Shown here: positions 17,672 through 25,818 of the stretch, in pieces
How positions within the stretch are numbered: position 1 is the first letter of the stretch
Layout: every line of letters begins with the position of its first letter
Assembly: GCA_964420035.1 (NCBI GenBank)
Contig: CAYQQR010000014.1
Coordinates: 1-64,000 of the forward strand
Direction: 5' to 3'
DNA length: 64,000 nt
Origin: CAYQQR01 sp964420035
GTDB lineage: Bacteria; Bacteroidota; Bacteroidia; Bacteroidales; SM23-62
The notes under the pieces: model-generated
Told to the model about the DNA's origin: nothing
Seen by the model: the letters and a program-made list of their open reading frames with translations, nothing else
Database searches by the model: none
Translations under genes and position numbers: made by a program

Positions 17672-18893
17672 TCTCCAGGCCAAGGATGGTAATGTCATCA
17701 AAGATCCGGTTAGTGCCAGAGAGGATTTTGAGATCTTCGATTACGTCCTGTATATTTTGGGACATGGTATCCTGGTTTCTCAGATGAGATTCTATAATCC
17801 GGGTACCCACTTCGACTTCATCTTCACTGACCAGCTCGACCAGTCCGTCGGTATAACAAAAGAGTTTGGCATTCTCGTTTACCTTCAGGGTAAGGGAGCT
17901 TATTTCAGGTATCTCATCGAGCATTCCAATACCAACGGTATTGCTTTCCAGAAATGTTAACTCACCGCTTTGCTGCCCATACAAAATAGGGGGGTTGTGT
18001 GCGGCATTGATGTATTCGAGTTCCCTTGTTTCATAATTGAACTTAGCCAGAAATAGTGTGATGAAGCGTTCCCCCTTTGTACTTTTCATAACGCGTTCAT
18101 TCAGTCTTTCGACGAGTTGAGGCAAAGGGAGTTCAGCGGTAAACATTGCCTGGAGGTTAGCCTGGAAATTCGACATCAGGAGGGCGGCTGAAATTCCCTT
18201 TCCGGAAACATCAGCAACACAGAATCCCACTTCCTTTTCGTTCAGGGTAATGCAATCGTAATAATCGCCTCCCACCTCATAATGCGGCTGATAGAATGCA
18301 GTAACTTTGACAAAGTCGTTGTTGGGTAAAGAAAGTGCATCGGGGATCAGCATATTCTGCATTTTCGAGGCAAGTTCCAGCTCGCGCCGGATGGCCTCCT
18401 GGCGCAGACTTTCTTCAAACAAGCGAATGTTTTCTATAGCAACAATAATGATGTTGGAGAGGGTTTGAATGAAATGAAGATGTTTGATGATGGGACTGAC
18501 CCCTTCTGCTTCTTCATCAATATCACCGATCAGTACAAAAGCTGTTGTGGTGTCTTTGGAAATTACCGGTATGACAATATCAAATTCCGAAAGGTGTTCA
18601 TTGGGGTAGGATGTTACCGGGGTTATCTCGTTAAATGGCAGCAGGTCCTTTTTTACATCTATGATTTCCGAGCAATCGTTGTGCAAACCGGATGTAAATA
18701 TACATTCCCATCCTTCACTGTATTTATAGATGGCAATCTTACCAATGTTCAAATCCTCTTTCAGTATCTTTTCATAGCGTTGCAGGAGATTATCGATGGC
18801 CAGGTTTTCATTAATGGCCATGGTCACTTCCAGCAGGGCATTCAACTTGAAGGTTGAAAGCTTAAGACGATCCAGAGAGGCTTTTTTAGACAT
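17649..18893 (-). CDS. SpoIIE/RsbU-type PP2C serine phosphatase with GAF-like sensor
   Basis: This 414-residue cytoplasmic signalling protein has an N-terminal GAF-like domain (about 20-165) and a PP2C phosphatase domain (about 190-410). The phosphatase motifs are GGDYYDCITL, CVADVSGKGISAALLMSNFQA and KLFCYTDGLVE, with the metal-binding Asp residues present. Family members dephosphorylate anti-sigma antagonists in partner-switching pathways. No STAS or anti-sigma gene is nearby, so the partner is unknown. It follows the EF-P gene by 27 bases and converges on the ligase gene with a 23-base 3' overlap. Confidence 0.9.
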   Translation of the reverse strand: MSKKASLDRLKLSTFKLNALLEVTMAINENLAIDNLLQRYEKILKEDLNIGKIAIYKYSEGWECIFTSGLHNDCSEIIDVKKDLLPFNEITPVTSYPNEHLSEFDIVIPVISKDTTTAFVLIGDIDEEAEGVSPIIKHLHFIQTLSNIIIVAIENIRLFEESLRQEAIRRELELASKMQNMLIPDALSLPNNDFVKVTAFYQPHYEVGGDYYDCITLNEKEVGFCVADVSGKGISAALLMSNFQANLQAMFTAELPLPQLVERLNERVMKSTKGERFITLFLAKFNYETRELEYINAAHNPPILYGQQSGELTFLESNTVGIGMLDEIPEISSLTLKVNENAKLFCYTDGLVELVSEDEVEVGTRIIESHLRNQDTMSQNIQDVIEDLKILSGTNRIFDDITILGLEIMGSERS

Positions 18894-18920
18894 TTATGTG
18901 TTTATGATTATTGCCTGAAC

Positions 18921-19490
18921 TTATTCCTTAACCCGTTCAACATAAGTGCCGGTGCGGGTATCGACCTTTATTTTTTCACCCGTGTTGATGAAAATGGGCA
19001 CGTTAATGCTGGCCCCTGTTTCCAGGGTGGCAGGTTTCAAGGCGGTACCTGAACTCGTGTCTCCCTTCACCCCCGGTTCGGTATAACTTACTTCAAGGTT
19101 CACGAATGGGGGCAATTCACAGCTGAGCGGAGTCTCCGTATCGGCGTGGTAAATGATCTCTACTTCCTGTCCTTCCTTAAGAAATCCGGGGGCATCAACC
19201 ATTTGTTCCTGTATGCTGATCTGTTCATAGCTGTCCATGTTCATGAAGTGGTAGCCCAGATCATCGGCATATAAAAATTGGTGGGGACGACGTTCAACCC
19301 TCGCCGTTGTAATTTTATGTCCGGCCGGAAAGGTGTTTTCAATGACTTTGCCCGTTGTCAGACTCTTGAGTTTGGTCCGGACAAAGGCTGCTCCTTTTCC
19401 TGGTTTGACATGCTGAAATTCAACAACGGCATACAGATCATTATTAAACTCAATGCACAATCCGTTTCTGATGTCCGCGGTGGTAGCCAT
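18921..19490 (-). CDS. efp: Elongation factor P
   Basis: EF-P relieves ribosome stalling at polyproline motifs. The 189-residue protein has the three beta domains of the family: a KOW-like N-terminus with the loop PGKGAAF (the possible modified Lys at about residue 32), and the signature KEGQEVEIIYHADTETPLSCELPP. ATG 19490 (MATTADIRNG) fits the family start; an in-frame codon 48 bases upstream would add an atypical extension. It lies downstream of the DUF3108 gene. No lysine-modifying enzyme gene is in the window. Confidence 0.96.
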   Translation of the reverse strand: MATTADIRNGLCIEFNNDLYAVVEFQHVKPGKGAAFVRTKLKSLTTGKVIENTFPAGHKITTARVERRPHQFLYADDLGYHFMNMDSYEQISIQEQMVDAPGFLKEGQEVEIIYHADTETPLSCELPPFVNLEVSYTEPGVKGDTSSGTALKPATLETGASINVPIFINTGEKIKVDTRTGTYVERVKE

Positions 19491-19539
19491 GGAAAAAAAT
19501 ATCGGTTCAGACTTCAAAAATACAGAAAATGAGGACAAG

Positions 19540-20274
19540 CTAATACTTTAAACCCGAATAATCGATCAGGTCACATTTCAGTGATCCCACAATCAGATCG
19601 AATTTGATGCGTATGGGTACCCGGTTATAATCGTTCGAGAGCCAGATGGTCATATCATCTTCGGATTCGAAAATCCTGCCGGGCTCAACGTAGGGGACCA
19701 GTTTAATACAATTGTATTTGCCCATTTTGGTTCGAATGGTTTCTATCCCCCGGTAACGCATATCGAAGGGAAAGACCTCATCATCGAACCAGGTGGTGAT
19801 ATCAATGACCTCGTTGTATTCCAGCTTGCTGAAGTCATAATTCCGCAGGTAATAAAAGACGGTCACCATATCCATAATATCCGGTGGTACTTCATGCTCT
19901 CCCGAGTTAACAGAAAATACCCGGTTATTGGCATGATCATAATCCACCTCATCATACTTTTCATATTTCCCTTCGTGAATGTCCCTGATGGAACGAAATG
20001 GCAGTATCTTATCCGGGTCGAAATAAGCTTCGTAGGCGTCCCTGACCTTATAAAGAATGTCGGCCACACCGATGGAACGCGCCTCCATTCTGGCGTGGTA
20101 TGCCCTTTGGCCCTTAAATTGGGCTTCCCTGAGGGAAGTCTCAACAATACCCCCGTTCAGGGGACCGAAAAAAATGATGAATTTCATTTTTTCCCCCGGC
20201 ACAAAATTGTTCTGTGATTTTGCCGGCAAGGAACCTGGCAGTAAAAAAACCAGTATGATGAAAAGATAACGCAT
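19540..20274 (-). CDS. DUF3108-family exported protein
   Basis: This 244-residue protein has a signal peptide (about 1-20) and one DUF3108 domain. Family features seen are FVPGEKMKFIIFFGPLNGG near the start, RSIRDIHEGKYEKYDEVDYDH in the middle, and DDEVFPFDMRYRG-ETIRTKMGKYNCIKLVP toward the end. Its role is unknown, and members are predicted periplasmic or outer-membrane-associated beta proteins. The gene is followed by efp in the same direction. Confidence 0.85.
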   Translation of the reverse strand: MRYLFIILVFLLPGSLPAKSQNNFVPGEKMKFIIFFGPLNGGIVETSLREAQFKGQRAYHARMEARSIGVADILYKVRDAYEAYFDPDKILPFRSIRDIHEGKYEKYDEVDYDHANNRVFSVNSGEHEVPPDIMDMVTVFYYLRNYDFSKLEYNEVIDITTWFDDEVFPFDMRYRGIETIRTKMGKYNCIKLVPYVEPGRIFESEDDMTIWLSNDYNRVPIRIKFDLIVGSLKCDLIDYSGLKY

Positions 20275-20381
20275 ATGTTTTTATCGATATGTTACCAAAT
20301 ACCATGCCCAACGAACCAACGAACCAGTGAACCAATGAACGAACCAAACCTGCCTGCCGGACAGGCAGGGAACCAGGGAAC
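20275..20381. repeat. Near-tandem GAACCAA words with a perfect palindrome
   Basis: Between two minus-strand genes, about 100 bases are built of variants of AACGAACCA, GAACCAGTG and GAACCAGGG in loose tandem. A perfect palindrome with 8-base arms (CCTGCCTG and CAGGCAGG around CCGGA) lies at 20349-20369 and shares 18 bases with the palindrome at 5140-5157 in reverse orientation. No coding capacity is seen. Confidence 0.6.
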
Positions 20382-21092
20382 TCAGGAACCCAGGAACTTC
20401 CTGGGTTTGGTCGCCTGAAAATCCTTCAGATAAAAAGGCTCAAAATAAGCAATATCCTCAAATTTACCTTCCCGGAAAAGTTCCCAGGCCAGCGAGGGCA
20501 TATACCGGGCATGGGGCAGAAGTTCTTTCAGGTACAACGCGTTTGGATGATCAATACTTTGACTTATCTTGGCGGCCCCGGAACCGCAAAAAATGACGCG
20601 TCGCTCATGAAGCAGGTCTTTGAAGCTGGAGGGTTCTATGATTAAGGGACCGGACTCTTTGAATGGATGGAGATCCTTATTGAAAAGCGCGTAATACACT
20701 TCCATTCTTCTGGCATCCATTGCCGGGCAGATCAATATCTCCTCATCCTTCTCCGCGGTAAGTTCACTGGCTACCTTCAGGGCCGCAAAGGCGATGATCT
20801 CGAGGGTATCCACGGCCACAATGGGGATATTCCAGGCATAAGCCATAGCCTTAGCTGTGGAAACGCCTATTCGCAGACCGGTATAGGAACCGGGTCCGAT
20901 GCTCACTGCAATGGCGCCGGGTTTATTTTTGTCTGGCTTGCTTTTTTCCAGTACTTCTTCAATGAGCAGGGTCAGCCTTTTGGCATGAGAGCGTTCTTCT
21001 TTGCTTTCCGCGACAGCGATCAGTCGATCCTGGTCGGATATGCCAACGGAGCATACTTTCTCTGAGGTTTCAAGATGCAGTATGGTTGCCAA
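20382..21092 (-). CDS. tsaB: tRNA threonylcarbamoyladenosine biosynthesis protein TsaB
   Basis: TsaB is the inactive ASKHA-fold partner of TsaD needed to make t6A37 on ANN-decoding tRNAs. The 236-residue protein starts ATILHLETSEKVCSVGI and contains the diagnostic VSIGPGSYTGLRIGVSTAKAMAYAW at about residues 63-87. The start codon appears to be TTG at 21092, and no ATG fits. It lies 5 bases downstream of the efflux adaptor gene, so it is likely co-transcribed with the TolC/HlyD pair. Confidence 0.95.
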   Translation of the reverse strand: MATILHLETSEKVCSVGISDQDRLIAVAESKEERSHAKRLTLLIEEVLEKSKPDKNKPGAIAVSIGPGSYTGLRIGVSTAKAMAYAWNIPIVAVDTLEIIAFAALKVASELTAEKDEEILICPAMDARRMEVYYALFNKDLHPFKESGPLIIEPSSFKDLLHERRVIFCGSGAAKISQSIDHPNALYLKELLPHARYMPSLAWELFREGKFEDIAYFEPFYLKDFQATKPRKFLGS

Positions 21093-21097
21093 ATCTT

Positions 21098-22384
21098 CTA
21101 TTTTCCTTTGAACAATGATTTTTCCGGAACAACTTCCACGAGGCTTCCCGGTTCCAGTCGTCTCGAAATGGCGTTATAGGGTGCCGTAATAACTTCTTCT
21201 CCCGCTTTCAGTCCCTCCCGGATTTCAATGAAATTATTATCCTGTATACCGGTCTTTACAATCCTGAATTCCGCTTTCTGATCTTCACCCGGCAGGAATA
21301 CCACCTCGAGTTCATCGACCCTATCTTCATCTATTAATTCGGCGAGGGTGGAATCGAACTTGGCCAGCAAGGAATCAGCACGGGTCGTAACCGCCTGAAT
21401 GGGAATACTGATGACACTATCCCGTGTTTCGGTTTGGATATCTACATTGGCACTCATTCCTGGTCTGAAAGGATTCAGGTTATTCTCATTTATCAGATGC
21501 GCGTAGGAGCTTTCAAGGAGTAATACCTTGACTTCAAAGTTTGTAACCTGATCGGCGCTCAAACCGGTTGTGATAGCTGAATTGGCGATCTGGGTGACCA
21601 CACCCCTGAATTTTTCATCCAGGTAGGCATCTACTTCAATAAAGGCCGTGTCGTACATGCTGACCCGGACAATGTCGTTTTCATTGACTTCAACCAAAAC
21701 TTCCATCCTGGAAAGATCTGCAATGGTCATCAGGGGCGTTCCCGACATCAGTTCGGTACCTACAACCCTTTCTCCCCGTTCAATATTCAGTTTTGATATG
21801 GTTCCTGCCATGGGCGCGTAAATGCTGGTCTTGAGCAAATTCTCCTCGGCTTCAGCCAGGGCCGCTTCAGCACTTTTAACAGAATATTTGGCGGCATCAA
21901 CTTCCGCTTTGGCTACCAGGTAAGCTGCCTCGGCATCCTCATATTCGGCCTGGGAAATGGTCCGTTCTTCCCATAGTTTCCCGGATCGTTTATAAGACAG
22001 TTCGGCCTTCAGAAATTGTGCCTGAACCTGTGCCAAACGGGCTTTGGATGAATTCAGGGAGGCCATGGTCCTGTCCCGAATCGAAATGTAGGTATCGGGC
22101 TTAATCTTTAAAAGGAACTCGCCTACTTCGACTTTATCACCTTCCTTGACAGCCAGCTCAACGATCTCACCGGATACGTCCGGAGAAATTTCCACTTCTA
22201 TTTCTGGTTGAATTTTACCACTGGCCGTAATGGTTTCCGTGATGGTTCTTTTTATGACCTTTTCAACCGCTACCTTGATGGTGTCTTCCTGGCCAAACCA
22301 ACCTGCTTTTTTGCCTGCAATGGCCAAAATCAGCAGGATTATGAACAGGATAACAATATATCTGAAAAGTTTCTTTGATTTCAT
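21098..22384 (-). CDS. HlyD/MacA-type membrane fusion (efflux adaptor) protein
   Basis: This 428-residue periplasmic adaptor links an inner-membrane pump to an outer-membrane channel. It has one N-terminal membrane helix (about 7-24), a lipoyl-like half (GKIQPEIEVEISPDVSGEIVEL), a long coiled-coil hairpin (about 90-190, Ala/Glu-rich), a second lipoyl half (IYAPMAGTISKLNIERGERVVG) and beta-barrel domains. It lies between the TolC-like gene (14-base gap) and tsaB (5-base gap). The inner-membrane ABC or RND subunit is not in this window, so the substrate is open. Confidence 0.93.
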   Translation of the reverse strand: MKSKKLFRYIVILFIILLILAIAGKKAGWFGQEDTIKVAVEKVIKRTITETITASGKIQPEIEVEISPDVSGEIVELAVKEGDKVEVGEFLLKIKPDTYISIRDRTMASLNSSKARLAQVQAQFLKAELSYKRSGKLWEERTISQAEYEDAEAAYLVAKAEVDAAKYSVKSAEAALAEAEENLLKTSIYAPMAGTISKLNIERGERVVGTELMSGTPLMTIADLSRMEVLVEVNENDIVRVSMYDTAFIEVDAYLDEKFRGVVTQIANSAITTGLSADQVTNFEVKVLLLESSYAHLINENNLNPFRPGMSANVDIQTETRDSVISIPIQAVTTRADSLLAKFDSTLAELIDEDRVDELEVVFLPGEDQKAEFRIVKTGIQDNNFIEIREGLKAGEEVITAPYNAISRRLEPGSLVEVVPEKSLFKGK

Positions 22385-22398
22385 GGTCAGCCGGATCT

Positions 22399-23787
22399 TT
22401 ATAAAGCTATTGGGTTACCCCTGTAGAAGTCAAGTATCTTGGTTTTAAAAATGTATTCGTATTTGGCCTGGAGCAGGTCAGATTCGGTGTTGCTGAGCTG
22501 TGTCTTTGCCGTATTATACTCCACTGCATTGACCAGTCCGACTTCAAAACGCTGCTCTGTATATTTAAAGGATTCTTTTACGGCAGTTAATGTGGATACG
22601 GAAACATGATATTTCTTCTGTGCTGCCAGGGCATCGGCATAGGCCTGCTGGATGTCTTTCAGTAACAGTTGGCGTGTGTTTTGGAGGCTTAACTGAGCGT
22701 TCCTGAGATTCAGTTCCGCATTTTTAATGTTGTTGTTCACCTGCCAGCCGTTGAAAATGGGGATGGACAGACCGAAGGTCAGAACCGTGGTTTGAAAATC
22801 CTTAAACTGATCAAACATGGGGTATTCATTTGAGTACACCGGTACGGGAAAAACGCCTGCACTGTCGATACCGATCTGCCTTTGTCTGAAATCATAATAG
22901 CTGGTGAAATAGACGGCCGAAAGGCTTAAGGAAGGACTGCGTCCCCCTTTGGCCAGGACCAGGTCTTTTTCGGCTACATCTTTATTCAACTCGGCAGATT
23001 TAATCCGGGGCATGATCTCCATAGCCTCCCGGTAGGTTTCCCTAACGGAGAAAAGCAGTTCCGAATCATCGATGCTCGCGAAAACGGGAATTTCGATTTC
23101 GAAACCTGCAATGGAATCAAGGTCCAGTATCTGGGCCAGGTTCAGGTAAGAGAGATCAAGCTGGTTGCGGGCCTCGACCAATTGTAGTTCTTCTGAGGCT
23201 GCCTGGGCCTGGATCTCCAGCAAACGGCCCCGTGCCAGGCTTCCCGCATCCACCAGCTTACGGGTGCGTTCAACCTGTTGCCGTGTTATTTCCAGTTGTT
23301 TTTCAGCCGTATTGACCAGTTCAATGTTGAAAAGAATTTGAAGGTAGGCGGCTGCAATGTTCAGCGAAATATCGTTTTTCAGTTTTTCCAGGTCCTGAAA
23401 ACTTGCCAGAAGATTCAGTTCGTTTCGCCTGATGGTGTTGAGTTGCCTGAAACCGTTGAACAGGGTGAGATTGCTTCTCAGGTTCACATCCAGGGAAGTG
23501 GTGTTTTGATTCTGTTCAACACTGAAGGATTGTTCATCCCGGGCAAGGCCGAAAGAATAGGCGAGATTGCTTCCGGCATTGAGATCGGGTAAAAGGTTGA
23601 TCTTTGATCGGGTATAATCATTGCTGTTGATCTCAGTCAGTATCTCCTGCTGCTTGATCTGAATGTTGTTCTCCATGGCATAATCGATGCAGTCTTTCAA
23701 TGACCAGGGTTCCTGGGCATAGCTGCCCGCAATGCTTAAAAAGGAGGAAAAGAAAAGAAATAGCTTTTTGGTTGGCTTGCTTAGCAT
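22399..23787 (-). CDS. TolC-family outer-membrane efflux protein
   Basis: This 462-residue outer-membrane channel of a tripartite exporter starts with a signal peptide (about 1-24, ending SYAQ). The two OEP repeats follow, each with heptad-rich helices and the start motif WSLKDCIDYAMENNIQIKQ. The second repeat carries LNLRNAQLSLQNTRQLLLKDIQQAYADALAA. It is the first gene of the tolC-hlyD-tsaB run and has a candidate promoter just upstream. The length is normal. Confidence 0.94.
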   Translation of the reverse strand: MLSKPTKKLFLFFSSFLSIAGSYAQEPWSLKDCIDYAMENNIQIKQQEILTEINSNDYTRSKINLLPDLNAGSNLAYSFGLARDEQSFSVEQNQNTTSLDVNLRSNLTLFNGFRQLNTIRRNELNLLASFQDLEKLKNDISLNIAAAYLQILFNIELVNTAEKQLEITRQQVERTRKLVDAGSLARGRLLEIQAQAASEELQLVEARNQLDLSYLNLAQILDLDSIAGFEIEIPVFASIDDSELLFSVRETYREAMEIMPRIKSAELNKDVAEKDLVLAKGGRSPSLSLSAVYFTSYYDFRQRQIGIDSAGVFPVPVYSNEYPMFDQFKDFQTTVLTFGLSIPIFNGWQVNNNIKNAELNLRNAQLSLQNTRQLLLKDIQQAYADALAAQKKYHVSVSTLTAVKESFKYTEQRFEVGLVNAVEYNTAKTQLSNTESDLLQAKYEYIFKTKILDFYRGNPIAL

Positions 23788-23813
23788 GGTTTTAGAGAAA
23801 TAAAAAGAATTAA

Positions 23814-23843
23814 CAAAGATAATCCGATGCTGTAAAACTCAAC
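23814..23843 (-). promoter_or_regulatory. Candidate promoter of the tolC-hlyD-tsaB run
   Basis: On the minus strand a perfect -7 box TATCTTTG (23814-23821) is preceded by TTG roughly 20 bases upstream. The start codon of the TolC-like gene follows 26 bases after the box. The spacing is slightly short of the optimum. Confidence 0.45.
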
Positions 23844-23867
23844 CTAAAAAGGCTGAAATATTTGCTG

Positions 23868-23875
23868 TAGATTTG
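23868..23875 (+). promoter_or_regulatory. Candidate -7 box giving a leaderless ygjP-type mRNA
   Basis: TAGATTTG fits TAnnTTTG exactly and ends only 4 bases before the ATG at 23880. Transcription from it would begin at or next to the start codon. No clear -33 TTG is seen. Confidence 0.35.
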
Positions 23876-23879
23876 CATC

Positions 23880-24464
23880 ATGAATTGGGAAAAGACTATT
23901 GAGGACATAGGTCCGGTACATTTCAGAAAGAGTAAAAAGGCAAGCAGAATTTCTATAAGAATCAGGCCTTTTCATCCGGTAGAAGTCATACTACCCTGTT
24001 ATTCCAGTCGTTGTGCAGGGGAAAGATTTGTGCGACGGAAAACTTCCTGGATACAGAATACACTTGATAAAGTTCAGCATCGAAACAACGGACAAATGGT
24101 CCTGGAAAAACATCCTGAATATGAAAAGATTATTGTGGGTTGGAGAAAAGAAGCACGGGATTATTTGCCGGCCAGGGTACATGAATTGGCCCTGCGTAAC
24201 AATTTTCACTACAGTAAAGTCTCACTCCGGAATAACCGGAGCCGGTGGGGCAGCTGTTCCCATAAAAACAATATCAGCCTGAATATCCGCCTGATGAGAC
24301 TCCCCGGGCACCTGACCGACTATGTGATACTGCATGAATTGGTTCATACCGTACATAAGAATCACGGGAAGGAATTCTGGAGCCTGCTTGAAAAAATTAC
24401 CGGAAATGCCAGGGGTTTGGACCGGGAATTAAGTCAGAATCATCCGGAGTTGATTGAAGATTGA
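23880..24464 (+). CDS. YgjP/DUF45-family zinc metallopeptidase
   Basis: This 194-residue soluble protein of the M48-like YgjP family has the gluzincin-type motif HELVHTVHKNHGKEFW near residues 152-167, the HExxH plus third His of these enzymes. The preceding RNNRSRWGSCSHKNNISLNIRLMRLP is the family signature. The gene is divergent from the tolC run and converges on the next gene with 15 bases between stops. Its substrate in the cell is not established. Confidence 0.9.
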   Translation: MNWEKTIEDIGPVHFRKSKKASRISIRIRPFHPVEVILPCYSSRCAGERFVRRKTSWIQNTLDKVQHRNNGQMVLEKHPEYEKIIVGWRKEARDYLPARVHELALRNNFHYSKVSLRNNRSRWGSCSHKNNISLNIRLMRLPGHLTDYVILHELVHTVHKNHGKEFWSLLEKITGNARGLDRELSQNHPELIED

Positions 24465-24479
24465 AGATGATATATGAAT

Positions 24480-25334
24480 TTAGTCTTCTATTTCCCGGAC
24501 CAATATCTGGTTTAAATGATTGACGTAGGTCTTGCCCTTTTTGCTGCCAAAGATCTTGACGAATTCTTTTTCAAGGAAGGAACGGATCTCGGTGATCCAG
24601 TCCAGGTAAGACAAGGTTGAAATACGACCCCGTTCTTTTTTCTCCAGGTAGCGTTTCAGGATGTTCACCTTGCTATGGAAGGCCATAAATGCACGGATGC
24701 TCATTTTTAATTCGTCCCGAAGCAGTTTTTCAACCTTCCGGATCTCACTGGGTAATACTTCGTAGGTCAGTTCATAAAAGTTATAGAAGCTCTTTTCCCA
24801 ATTAATGAAGTGGATCAAAAAATTCGAGATATTAAAGATTTCCCGAAGTTCAGGTTTGTTGGTTGAATTATAGAATATCTCGCGCAGACCGGTCAAATAA
24901 TGCTCTTTAATTTTTTCGTCAAGGATATCTGTGATTTCACGAACGTTTTTTTCGTATTCTGCTGAGAAATTTTTCAGGGAAAATGCCCTGCTTTCAAAGG
25001 GTTTATGCAGTTCAATGATCTTTTTGATAACGGCTACTTCGTCGTGCATTAAGGGACAAAGGGGAAACTGCCGGGAGGATTCGATCTTCTCAAGCTGACT
25101 TTCCGAGAAATATCCGGAAAGGATCAGCTCATCAAGGTCCTTATTTCTATTGGTGATCTGGTCTATCTCACTTCGATATATATAAAGGTGCTCATTGATC
25201 CGGCTTTTTATCTGTGCTTTTTTGCCTTCTACAATTAGCTGAATATATAAAGGATAATACTTCCTGTTCCGGTAGGTTCTTGGTTTGGCCCGTTTATTCA
25301 GGTAATGCTTGACCGTGATCTTCCTTGTTTCCAT
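24480..25334 (-). CDS. Hypothetical protein with Arm-domain-like N-terminus
   Basis: This 284-residue protein is basic at its N-terminus, where residues 1-50 (ITVKHYLNKRAK, YPLYIQLIVEGKKAQIKS) resemble the arm-type DNA-binding domain of Bacteroidota tyrosine recombinases. The rest is helical and Lys/Glu-rich, and I see no R...HxxR...Y catalytic set, so it is not a working integrase. ATG 25334 is preferred; a TTG 12 bases upstream is in frame. It could be a host protein derived from an integrase N-terminus. The function is unknown. Confidence 0.6.
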   Translation of the reverse strand: METRKITVKHYLNKRAKPRTYRNRKYYPLYIQLIVEGKKAQIKSRINEHLYIYRSEIDQITNRNKDLDELILSGYFSESQLEKIESSRQFPLCPLMHDEVAVIKKIIELHKPFESRAFSLKNFSAEYEKNVREITDILDEKIKEHYLTGLREIFYNSTNKPELREIFNISNFLIHFINWEKSFYNFYELTYEVLPSEIRKVEKLLRDELKMSIRAFMAFHSKVNILKRYLEKKERGRISTLSYLDWITEIRSFLEKEFVKIFGSKKGKTYVNHLNQILVREIED

Positions 25335-25818
25335 ATTCCCCGCCAAGTTAATTAAAAAACTAAAAATGATATTTTTCTCAAAAATATAGCGACGGGGGCT
25401 TCAGATGTACTTCCGGGCGGAAGAGATCAAAGATTTCCGGTTTTTTTCAGAGCGTGACGGGACTAACGGCAAGAAGTATTATTCCGGTACAGAGTTTTCG
25501 AAATCCAGGGTATTTTGTTGAAATATACCCAGGTAAAATTCGTAGTCTGTTATCACCTCATTGGTATTAAGTATCTCATCCATCAATAAACTACCTCGCG
25601 GCAGAGCCACGAGGTATTAACAAAATTAATACTTCTTCTCGAAGCAGAGCTTCGGGGAACTAACCCCATAGAGATTAGACTTTCTTCCTTGGTTTTCATG
25701 GCTGTAGCTGTTTGATAACAGCCTAAAGCTATGCTTATGTTATGAATACAATGTTAGAGCAAAATTAAGATATCATGCAGGACAGGCAAAGTTCTCAACA
25801 ACAGCCGGCTTCTATCTG
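25335..25818. repeat. Non-coding repeat-rich region with two 9-3-9 hairpins
   Basis: This stretch of nearly 500 bases has no full gene. It holds hairpin copies at 25594-25614 (arms CCTCGCGGC and GCCACGAGG, loop AGA) and 25637-25657 (arms TCTCGAAGC and GCTTCGGGG, loop AGA). A 36-base unit at 25585-25620 is repeated in inverse orientation at 20-55. A 34-codon reading frame on the minus strand is listed separately. The rest is AT-rich and unassigned. Confidence 0.65.
25479..25583 (-). CDS. Possible small ORF or gene remnant (34 residues)
   Basis: A minus-strand frame from ATG 25583 to TAA at 25479 encodes an acidic 34-residue peptide (starts MDEILNTNEVITDYEFYLG). Its composition looks protein-like, but I recognise no family and no ribosome-binding or promoter signal. 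It starts 2 bases from the 36-base repeat, so it may be the tail of a gene destroyed by repeat insertion, or chance. Confidence 0.2.
   Translation of the reverse strand: MDEILNTNEVITDYEFYLGIFQQNTLDFENSVPE

Noticed and set aside
24480..25334. A tyrosine recombinase or integrase
   Set aside because: No catalytic R, HxxR or Y set is seen, and the protein ends before a recombinase domain could fit.
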